In this document: positions 7,700 through 14,115 of the stretch, piece by piece | Layout of the letters: each line of letters opens with the position of its first letter | Numbering within the stretch: position 1 is the first letter of the stretch | Origin: Evtepia sp. | Lineage (GTDB): Bacteria; Bacillota; Clostridia; Oscillospirales; Oscillospiraceae | Reading direction: 5' to 3' | DNA length: 36,417 nucleotides | Assembly: GCA_020025735.1 (NCBI GenBank) | Contig: JAHHRP010000003.1 | Location: 1-36,417 of the forward strand | Position numbers and translations under genes: made by a program | The notes under the pieces: model-generated | What the model saw: the letters and a program-made list of their open reading frames with translations, nothing else | Told to the model about the DNA's origin: nothing | Database searches by the model: none

Positions 7700-7746
7700 T
7701 TGCCTGGTTCTCTTTAACTGCTCAAAAAAGATAGAGAGAATGCCGA

Positions 7747-7786
7747 AACCCTTCGGGAAGGTCCTGGAATGCTCTCCCGAAGGGTT
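7747..7786 (+). terminator. Terminator after the symporter
   Basis: AACCCTTCGGGA (7747-7758) pairs perfectly with TCCCGAAGGGTT (7775-7786), followed by a weakly T-rich ATTATCCCTT. It lies 48 bp after the symporter stop. Confidence 0.75.
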
Positions 7787-7787
7787 A

Positions 7788-8399
7788 TTATCCCTTCCCA
7801 GACAAATAGAAGCAAAAAATCGGGCAAAGTATTTTTAAACATCGAAGACCATATCTCAATCTGTCCACCCATACAATCGCCTTACTCATTGACCCGGCAA
7901 CAGCGCCTGTGCTGTTGCCGGGAATATTTTTAGTTTGCAAGATATCATTCTCTCTTTTTCTGTGCAGCATCCCTTCTCTTATTGTCGGTCTCATCACTGC
8001 AACATTGGGCACAGCATTGGCCACCATACACTCCTCTCGAGCATAATAGTCAAAAACCCGTAGTCCATGATCCTCTGCTGCCCGACGCACTGCCGGAGTT
8101 ACCAGCCCTCCACAAAGGATTTGCCCTGGTGTCAGAGCCGCCAACAGATCTTTTAAAGGAAGTCGTTCTCTGCTTAATGGCGTGTGTACCAATCCCTCTC
8201 CCTGTGTCACAGGCAGCGGTAAAATCACACAGTGAGCCAAGGTCAGCCCAGGTCCCAAAGGTTCCGGCGTTAATCCTTCCCCTTCCAGGGCGGTGATGTG
8301 GACTGTGTTCCCTTCCTCTTCCAGCAGCTTTGCCAACGCCTGCTGCCGCTGATCACCACCCACAAGCCAGAACTTACGTTCCCGATCCATCCATTCCAT
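7788..8399 (-). CDS. dpsA: Dipicolinate synthase subunit A, N-terminal part, fused to an element-encoded tail
   Basis: Residues 1-131 (8399-8007) are the N-terminal half of DpsA/SpoVFA: FWLVGGDQRQQALAKLL, CVILPLPVTQGEG, LTPGQILCGGLV and FDYYAREECMVANAVP. After Pro131 the frame runs into the element and adds 72 unrelated residues before a stop at 7788, so the present product lacks the Rossmann domain and should be inactive. Joining Pro131 to Thr at 436 rebuilds a full-length protein (131 + 145 residues plus the part off the left edge; B. subtilis SpoVFA is about 297). The start ATG 8399 follows AAGGAGGAG. A sigma-K-like promoter lies just upstream. The tail has no recognisable domain and is probably read-through. 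Confidence 0.9.
   Translation of the reverse strand: MEWMDRERKFWLVGGDQRQQALAKLLEEEGNTVHITALEGEGLTPEPLGPGLTLAHCVILPLPVTQGEGLVHTPLSRERLPLKDLLAALTPGQILCGGLVTPAVRRAAEDHGLRVFDYYAREECMVANAVPNVAVMRPTIREGMLHRKRENDILQTKNIPGNSTGAVAGSMSKAIVWVDRLRYGLRCLKILCPIFCFYLSGKG
7893..7922 (+). terminator. Second strong hairpin near the right end of the element
   Basis: CCCGGCAACAGC (7893-7904) pairs perfectly with GCTGTTGCCGGG (7911-7922), followed on the plus strand by AATATTTTTAG. It has the form of a rho-independent terminator for plus-strand transcripts, yet no gene lies between it and the symporter terminator. It may stop read-through from the element into the antisense of dpsA, or end a short RNA from about 7790-7890. 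On the minus strand it lies inside the chimeric reading frame of the dpsA N-terminal fragment. Confidence 0.65.
7982..7990 (-). repeat. Right inner recombinase-binding arm GACCGACAA
   Basis: This is the exact inverted copy of 457-465, lying 15 nt inside the right TGGG core. With the left arm it forms a dyad centred on the crossover in the excised circle. The right arm also begins 17 nt from the central GG once the core is counted. Confidence 0.65.
8006..8009. repeat. Right attachment junction (4-bp core TGGG)
   Basis: This is the right copy of the element-boundary repeat. Read on the minus strand it is CCC (Pro131 of DpsA) plus the first A of the next codon. To the right is dpsA and to the left is element DNA. 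The predicted crossover is GG at 8008-8009. Confidence 0.75.
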
Positions 8400-8422
8400 A
8401 AAAATTCTCCTCCTTCCGGTCC

Positions 8423-8449
8423 ATCCTATGCCATGGGAGAAAAAGCGTG
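8423..8449 (-). promoter_or_regulatory. Candidate mother-cell (sigma-K type) promoter of dpsA
   Basis: On the minus strand CAC (8449-8447), a 16-nt spacer and CATAGGAT (8430-8423) match the sigma-K pattern of AC near -35 and CATANNNT at -10. Sigma-E promoters share the CATA. The predicted transcript would start only a few bases before the Shine-Dalgarno sequence (8415-8407), which is tight. No sigma-A alternative was seen in the 8427-8480 spacer. The fit with the known sigma-K control of dpsA in Bacillus supports the call. Confidence 0.45.
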
Positions 8450-8480
8450 CAAAAGGGAGTCATCTTGAAAACAGCATAAA

Positions 8481-8525
8481 AACAAGCCGAGAGGAACCTT
8501 TTTCAGGATATCCTCTCGACTTGTT
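8481..8525 (-). terminator. Terminator after the hypothetical gene
   Basis: AACAAGCCGAGAGGA (8481-8495) and TCCTCTCGACTTGTT (8511-8525) form a 15-bp stem with one mismatch. On the minus strand the hairpin is followed by TTTTTATG, so it ends transcription from the gene at 8552-9139 and separates it from dpsA. Confidence 0.85.
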
Positions 8526-8551
8526 TCATAAACCCTCGTGTTGTGCAGACT

Positions 8552-9139
8552 TTACACTGTGGGATCGTCGTTGGGCGCAAATCCCTCCGCTGGGATCACA
8601 AAAATGTCAGACGTCCCTTCTCCTTCTTCAAAGAGAGGGAACCCACCTTGGACCAGGAAGGTCCGAACAGCATCCTCTGCCTGACTATAATCCAAAGACG
8701 GATCGGAAAAAGACTGAATCAACGTGTCCAGATCTTCCAGCAAACGATCCGCTCGCTGGCTGAACTCCTGATCAATCCCAAATTCCTGATTCATACTCCA
8801 CCGAAACTTTTTTGCTGTCTCCATGTTGTAGACAGGGGTAAGAAAGATGTTAAACATTCCCAAACTCTCATAGTCATAGAAACCATTGTACCGTACCAGA
8901 TCTGCCGGTTCCCTCACCTCTGGGCACAAGAACGCGGTCTCAGGGAGTTCTCCCCCATTGACAGCCCGGAGGGACTCCTCCTCTGCTCCAGCGTAATAGC
9001 AATCCATATAGCACTCTTTCGACAGCCACTGCTGCACAAAATTCTCTACATCTTTCACATCATGGTAGCTGGCAAAGCTTGTAACATTGCGTTCCTCTCC
9101 GCTGGTGGCATACATCAGCACAAAAAAATGATCCCCCAT
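8552..9139 (-). CDS. Unrecognised acidic cytosolic protein
   Basis: I do not recognise this family. The 195-residue product starts MGDHFFVLMYATSGEE, is acidic (a run of Glu/Asp near DTLIQSFSDPSLDYSQAEDAV and EEGEGTSD) and has no membrane segment or signal peptide. ATG 9139 is preceded by AAAGGAG at good spacing. A longer start at 9181 would overlap murB by 26 bp and lacks a ribosome site. The gene begins 17 bp after murB and shares its transcript, ending at the hairpin 8481-8525. The real-gene call rests on the ribosome site, the tight spacing and the terminator. Confidence 0.75.
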   Translation of the reverse strand: MGDHFFVLMYATSGEERNVTSFASYHDVKDVENFVQQWLSKECYMDCYYAGAEEESLRAVNGGELPETAFLCPEVREPADLVRYNGFYDYESLGMFNIFLTPVYNMETAKKFRWSMNQEFGIDQEFSQRADRLLEDLDTLIQSFSDPSLDYSQAEDAVRTFLVQGGFPLFEEGEGTSDIFVIPAEGFAPNDDPTV

Positions 9140-9155
9140 AATTCTCTCCTTTGTC

Positions 9156-10088
9156 TTATCGTTCCTCCAGGCTGCAACCAAGCAGTCGAACCTCAGGCTC
9201 CAATTCCACCCCAGTCTTCTGCTGCACAGTGTCTCGAACCAGGCGGATCAATGTCAGAATATCCCGACAAGTGGCCTTGCCAGTGTTGATGACAAACCCC
9301 GCGTGTTTTTCTGACACCTGAGCCCCTCCCACAGCAATCCCCTTTAGGCCGCACTGTTCTATGAGGCTCCCGGCAAAATAACCAGCAGGTCTCTTAAACG
9401 TGCTGCCAGCGCTGGCAAACTCCAAAGGCTGTTTGGAACGGCGGCGCCGGGCAAGATCAGCCATTTTTTCACGAATCGCTGTCTCCTGTCCGTGGGACAA
9501 GGTTAAGCCTGCCCCAGTGATCAGCCAGGGGCGGCAAGAGAAAATACTATGCCGATAGCCTAACTTCAGTTCTTCTCCTTCTAAGCGATGGGGTTCTCCC
9601 CTCTCGTCCAAGCAGTCCACCCAAGCAATCACTTGGGACATCTCCCCGTCATAGGCTCCTGCATTCATAAAAATCCCACCTCCCAGGGTTCCAGGGATAC
9701 CGTGGGCAAACTCCAACCCTGTTAGACTGTGTTCCGCAGCAAAGGAGGCCGCCTGAGCTAGACTAACGCCACTGCCCACATATAGGCCATTCTCTCCCTG
9801 ACATTCCAGCCGATTCAGCCCACCGGCCATCTTGATGAGGAACGCATCCACTCCCTCATCGGCCACCAACAGGTTGGAACCTTTTCCCAGAAAAAAGGGC
9901 TGCACCCCGACCTGCTCTGCCAGGCACAGGATTCCCCTTACTTCTTCCTCATTCCGGGGCAACGCCATAAGCGCTGCCGGTCCTCCTACCCGAAAGGTAG
10001 TGTGTCGAGCCATAGGTTCTTCCTGCCGCAGTGTCAGGTTGGGCAGCTCCTCTTTCAGTTTCAGATACAGCGCGTTCAATAGGTCCAT
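9156..10088 (-). CDS. murB: UDP-N-acetylenolpyruvoylglucosamine reductase
   Basis: MurB reduces enolpyruvyl-UDP-GlcNAc to UDP-N-acetylmuramate with NADPH and FAD, an early cytosolic step of peptidoglycan synthesis. The 310-residue protein has the FAD-binding signature HTTFRVGGPAA (29-39), GKGSNLL (68-74) and GIPGTLGGGIFMNAGAY (130-146). It also has the active-site Arg in GYRHSIF (Arg179), the catalytic Ser in SAGSTFKRP (Ser229) and Glu in ELEPEVRLLG (Glu299). Lengths and motifs fit the short Gram-positive type. I chose ATG 10088 after AAGGGAGG. A TTG at 10106 in the same frame would put that ribosome site inside the gene. Confidence 0.95.
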   Translation of the reverse strand: MDLLNALYLKLKEELPNLTLRQEEPMARHTTFRVGGPAALMALPRNEEEVRGILCLAEQVGVQPFFLGKGSNLLVADEGVDAFLIKMAGGLNRLECQGENGLYVGSGVSLAQAASFAAEHSLTGLEFAHGIPGTLGGGIFMNAGAYDGEMSQVIAWVDCLDERGEPHRLEGEELKLGYRHSIFSCRPWLITGAGLTLSHGQETAIREKMADLARRRRSKQPLEFASAGSTFKRPAGYFAGSLIEQCGLKGIAVGGAQVSEKHAGFVINTGKATCRDILTLIRLVRDTVQQKTGVELEPEVRLLGCSLEER

Positions 10089-10121
10089 AGGACCTCCCTT
10101 CTCCAATGTGTTCTGTTGGAT

Positions 10122-10127
10122 ATTATA
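10122..10127 (-). promoter_or_regulatory. Extended -10 promoter of murB
   Basis: The minus strand reads TGCTATAAT, a perfect -10 (10127-10122) with an extended TG. No good -35 sits 17 nt upstream, as is common for extended -10 promoters. The murB start is 34 bp downstream of the -10. Confidence 0.6.
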
Positions 10128-10185
10128 GCAGATTCCCTTGTAAAATAGTAGTAGATTTCAAAATTTCCCTACCATAACACAAGGA

Positions 10186-10214
10186 ACACGGCCGCGGAAG
10201 TTCCGCGGCCGTGT
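10186..10214 (-). terminator. Terminator after rpoC
   Basis: ACACGGCCGCGGAA (10186-10199) and TTCCGCGGCCGTGT (10201-10214) form a very stable GC-rich stem 31 bp after the rpoC stop. The T-run after it on the minus strand is weak (TTCCTTGTG). It separates rpoBC from murB. Confidence 0.75.
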
Positions 10215-10244
10215 GTGTAATATAGCATACATGGCAGAAGGGTC

Positions 10245-13200
10245 TTATCCCTCATCCAAAGAGATCGAAACGATCTCGTCTTCCTCAACAACCTCTGCCA
10301 GGGAGATTTCCCCTTCCTCGAAGGTCATACCTGTTGTCTCATTCTCCTCCTGAGGCTCTTGATCCTGAATCGCAGCTGCCACCGCAGCATATCCCGTCTT
10401 TGGTTGTTCCTCTTCTCGGGGATTCACCTGCCGATACATGGCCAAACCAGAGCCGGCAGGAATGAGCTTACCGATGATGACGTTCTCTTTCAGGCCAATT
10501 AGATGGTCCACTTTTCCTTTGATCGCAGCTTCTGTCAGGACTTTGGTTGTCTCCTGGAAGGAAGCCGCAGAAAGGAAGGAGTCGGTAGCCAAAGAAGCCT
10601 TTGTAATACCCATAAGCAAGTTTGTTGCTGTGGGAATCATCAGCTCACTGCCGTCCTCATGTGTCTCACCGGCATCAATTCTAGCCTGAACAGATGCCTT
10701 AGCGTCCAGATACTCCATAAGCTCCACTGTGGTCCCAGAGAGCAAGGGAGAATCACCAGGATCTTCCACACGGACCTTCCGCATCATCTGACGGACGATA
10801 ATCTCAATGTGTTTGTCGTTGATGTCAACACCCTGCTGGCGATAGGGCTTCTGGACTTCCTGAATCAGATAATCGTGAACGGCAGAGACCCCGCGAATCC
10901 GCAAGACTTCATGGGGAGACAAAGCCCCTTCTGTCAGTTGATCGCCTTTCTCCACTCGGTCACCGTCCTTGCAACGGATTCCAGCACTGTACGGCAGGGC
11001 GTAACTGACCACCTCGCCATCGTCGGCGGTAATGGTCACGTTACAGATGGTCACTCGCTTACTCTCTTCCAGCGTAACCCGGCCGCTGATCTCTGCCAAC
11101 TGTGCCATTTTCTTCGGTTTACGCGCCTCAAAGAGTTCCTCAACACGGGGCAGACCTTGGGTGATATCGCCACCAGCCACGCCGCCGGTGTGGAAGGTAC
11201 GCATGGTCAGCTGCGTACCAGGTTCGCCGATGGATTGTGCTGCGATAATTCCCACAGCCTCACCTTCGCCAACCGGCTCGCCGATGGCCAGGTTCACGCC
11301 GTAGCACCGGGAGCATACGCCATTGCGGGCCCGGCAGGTCAGCACGGAGCGGATCTCCAAACTGTTGATACCGTGCTCCTCTAGGACCGCAGCATCCTCC
11401 ATAGTAAACATGTGGTCTTTGGAGAAAATCAGCTCACCAGAGGTTGGGTCCAGCACGTCATGGACAGGATATCGACCCTTGAGACGCTCAGCAAACGTCT
11501 CGATGATCTGTCCATTCTCACTGATCTCCCGAACAATGATGCCTTCGGTGGTGCCGCAGTCATGTTCGCGAATGATGACCTCCTGAGACACATCCACCAG
11601 ACGGCGGGTCAGGTACCCAGAGTCAGCGGTCCGCAGGGCGGTATCTGCCAAGCCTTTCCGGGCGCCTCTGGAAGAAATAAAGTATTCCAACACCGACAGT
11701 CCCTCACGGAAGTTGGCCTTGATGGGGATTTCGATGGTCCGGCCGGAGGTATCGGCCATCAGGCCACGCATACCAGCCAGCTGACGGATCTGGGCCATAG
11801 AACCACGGGCACCAGAATCAGCCATCATAAAGATAGGATTGTATTGGTCAAGGCCCTTCTGAAGGGCTTCGGTAACATCCTTTGTGGTCTGCTCCCAGGC
11901 CTTAACCACCAAACGGTATCTCTCTTCGTTGGTCAGGAACCCCCGCTTGAACTGGCTTTCGATCTTCACGATCTCCTGCTCTGTCTCCCGAATCAGGGGA
12001 TACTTCTTCTGTGGGACCGTCATATCATAGATAGAAACCGTCAAAGAACCCAGCGTGGAATAGTGATAGCCACGAGCCTTAATGATATCCAGCACTTCTG
12101 CTGACTGCGTAAATCCGTGGCGAATGATGCACTTATCAATGATCTTCCCCAACTGCTTCTTACCACAGACGAAATTGATCTCTGGCTCAAAGCATGCCTC
12201 TGGATCGTCTCGATCCACAAAACCCAGATCTTGAGGGATGCCCTCGTTAAAGATCAAACGTCCCACTGTGGTACGCACCAGTTTTTGGCGCTCCTGGCCA
12301 TCCACATCAGCCGTCATCCGCACCAAGATCGGCACATGGAGTTCCAGCTGATCTTCGTCGTAGGCCAGCCGGGCTTCCCCAGGACTAGAGAACGCGTGGA
12401 GGACCTCGCTGGGCAATTCCTCGGTGCCTGCCACGCGGCGGACCTCATAGCCGGAAGTAGGCATCAGGCGGCCGGGAGTTTCTACCCAGATGTGATCACT
12501 CTCGTCGATCTTACCTGCCTCCAGGGCAGCCATTGCATCTGCTACGCTGTCATAGATATAATCGGGATCTGCGGGGGCATCCTTTTCATAGGTAAGATAA
12601 TAGGAGCCGAGCACCATGTCCTGGGTAGGCACAGTGACAGGACCGCCATCCTGAGGCCGCAGGAGGTTATTGGCCGAGAGCATAAGGATACGAGCCTCTG
12701 CCTGGGCTTCGGCGGACAGCGGAACGTGGACTGCCATCTGGTCGCCATCGAAGTCAGCGTTAAAGGCCGTACACACCAGAGGATGGAGTTTAATGGCGCG
12801 GCCCTCTACCAGCACAGGCTCAAAGGCCTGGATTCCCAGGCGGTGCAGCGTAGGGGCACGGTTGAGCATGACAGGGTGCTCCTTGATGATAAAGTCCAAG
12901 GCATCCCAGACCTCCGCCCGGCCCCGATCTACCATTTTCTTGGCAGACTTGATATTGTTGGCCAGACCATCCTCCACCAATTTCTTCATGACGAAGGGGC
13001 GGAAGAGTTCAATGGCCATTTCCTTAGGCAGACCACACTGATAGATCTTCAACTCAGGGCCAACCACGATAACAGACCGACCGGAATAGTCTACCCGCTT
13101 CCCCAGCAGGTTCTGACGGAACCGGCCCTGCTTACCCTTGAGCATGTCGGACAAGGACTTCAAAGCCCGGTTGTTTGCTCCGGTGACTGCCCGGCCTCGT

Positions 13201-14096
13201 CTGCCGTTGTCGATGAGTGCATCCACAGCCTCCTGAAGCATCCGCTTTTCGTTGCGAATGATAATATCTGGGGCGGTGAGCTGGATCAGCCGTTTGAGGC
13301 GGTTGTTTCGGTTGATCACCCGGCGATACAGATCATTCAAGTCAGAGGTTGCAAACCGTCCGCCGTCCAGCTGGACCATCGGCCGAATTTCTGGGGGGAT
13401 GACTGGCAGCACGTCAATGATCATCCACTCTGGCTTGTTCCCGGACAAGCGGAACGCATCCACCACTTCCAGGCGCTTAACGATCCGGGCCTTCTTTTGG
13501 CCGGAGGCGTGCTGAAGTTCCTCCCGCAGCTGCACAGACAGTTCTTCCAAGTTGATATCTGCCAGCAGCTTTTTCACGGCTTCAGCGCCCATGCCGGCCT
13601 CAAAGTCGTCCTCATACTTCTCCCGCAGGTCCCGGTACTCCTTCTCGGAGAGAATCTGATTCTTGGTCAGCGGCGCATAACCGGGATCGGTGACGATATA
13701 GGAGGCAAAGTAAAGAACTTTTTCCAAAATACGGGGGGACAAATCCAACAGCAATCCCATCCGAGAGGGAATGCCCTTAAAATACCAGATGTGGGAAACG
13801 GGGGCAGCCAACTCAATGTGGCCCATCCGCTCCCGTCGGACGTTCGCCCGGGTGACCTCCACCCCGCAGCGATCACAGATCTTACCCTTATAGCGAATCT
13901 TTTTATACTTACCGCAGTGGCACTCCCAGTCCTTAGTTGGGCCAAAAATCCGTTCACAGAACAGGCCATCCCGCTCGGGCTTGAGGGTGCGGTAGTTGAT
14001 GGTCTCTGGTTTTTTTACCTCACCGTAGGACCAATCGCGGATCTGTTCCGGGGAAGCGATACCAATACGAATGGCGTCAAACTCAGCATAACTCAT
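10245..14096 (-). CDS. rpoC: DNA-directed RNA polymerase subunit beta'
   Basis: RpoC carries the catalytic Mg site of RNA polymerase. The product has about 1,283 residues. Near the N-terminus is the zinc site CHCGKYKKIRYKGKICDRCG, then the catalytic NADFDGDQMAVH motif. The second zinc site CGTTEG...CRARNGVCSRCYG and the bridge/trigger-loop region GEAVGIIAAQSIGEPGTQLTMRTFHTGG follow. I chose ATG 14096 (MSYAEFDAIRIG), 9 nt after GGGAGG. ATG 14102 in the same frame is too close to that site, and upstream in-frame starts lie inside rpoB. It follows rpoB by 19 bp. The C-terminal tail is acidic. Confidence 0.97.
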   Translation of the reverse strand: MSYAEFDAIRIGIASPEQIRDWSYGEVKKPETINYRTLKPERDGLFCERIFGPTKDWECHCGKYKKIRYKGKICDRCGVEVTRANVRRERMGHIELAAPVSHIWYFKGIPSRMGLLLDLSPRILEKVLYFASYIVTDPGYAPLTKNQILSEKEYRDLREKYEDDFEAGMGAEAVKKLLADINLEELSVQLREELQHASGQKKARIVKRLEVVDAFRLSGNKPEWMIIDVLPVIPPEIRPMVQLDGGRFATSDLNDLYRRVINRNNRLKRLIQLTAPDIIIRNEKRMLQEAVDALIDNGRRGRAVTGANNRALKSLSDMLKGKQGRFRQNLLGKRVDYSGRSVIVVGPELKIYQCGLPKEMAIELFRPFVMKKLVEDGLANNIKSAKKMVDRGRAEVWDALDFIIKEHPVMLNRAPTLHRLGIQAFEPVLVEGRAIKLHPLVCTAFNADFDGDQMAVHVPLSAEAQAEARILMLSANNLLRPQDGGPVTVPTQDMVLGSYYLTYEKDAPADPDYIYDSVADAMAALEAGKIDESDHIWVETPGRLMPTSGYEVRRVAGTEELPSEVLHAFSSPGEARLAYDEDQLELHVPILVRMTADVDGQERQKLVRTTVGRLIFNEGIPQDLGFVDRDDPEACFEPEINFVCGKKQLGKIIDKCIIRHGFTQSAEVLDIIKARGYHYSTLGSLTVSIYDMTVPQKKYPLIRETEQEIVKIESQFKRGFLTNEERYRLVVKAWEQTTKDVTEALQKGLDQYNPIFMMADSGARGSMAQIRQLAGMRGLMADTSGRTIEIPIKANFREGLSVLEYFISSRGARKGLADTALRTADSGYLTRRLVDVSQEVIIREHDCGTTEGIIVREISENGQIIETFAERLKGRYPVHDVLDPTSGELIFSKDHMFTMEDAAVLEEHGINSLEIRSVLTCRARNGVCSRCYGVNLAIGEPVGEGEAVGIIAAQSIGEPGTQLTMRTFHTGGVAGGDITQGLPRVEELFEARKPKKMAQLAEISGRVTLEESKRVTICNVTITADDGEVVSYALPYSAGIRCKDGDRVEKGDQLTEGALSPHEVLRIRGVSAVHDYLIQEVQKPYRQQGVDINDKHIEIIVRQMMRKVRVEDPGDSPLLSGTTVELMEYLDAKASVQARIDAGETHEDGSELMIPTATNLLMGITKASLATDSFLSAASFQETTKVLTEAAIKGKVDHLIGLKENVIIGKLIPAGSGLAMYRQVNPREEEQPKTGYAAVAAAIQDQEPQEENETTGMTFEEGEISLAEVVEEDEIVSISLDEG

Positions 14097-14115
14097 ATCC
14101 ATCGTCCTCCCTTTT

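Larger units (their letters stand above)
437..8006 (+). mobile_element. Skin-like intervening element splitting dpsA (serine recombinase, biotin operon, AGCS symporter)
   Basis: This is a 7,570-bp segment between the two halves of dpsA. A TGGG direct repeat marks the junctions (436-439 and 8006-8009). Recombining them joins codon 131 (CCC, Pro) of the N-terminal part to ACT GCG GAG GGG of the C-terminal part, giving ANAVP-TAEGAV, the conserved DpsA sequence. The element holds a large serine recombinase next to its left junction, bioYBDA, and a glycine-regulated symporter. It has no phage structural, replication or conjugation genes. Gene-interrupting elements removed by a serine recombinase in the mother cell are known for sigK (skin), spoVFB and others. 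Excision during sporulation is inferred here from layout only. The bio genes look poorer in GC than the recombinase and symporter (single 60-base lines: 22 and 28 against 37 and 34), so the cargo may be a mosaic. Confidence 0.88.

Noticed and set aside
437..8006. The dpsA element as a degenerate prophage or ICE
   Set aside because: No capsid, terminase, tail, replication, relaxase or conjugation genes are present; only the recombinase points to mobility.
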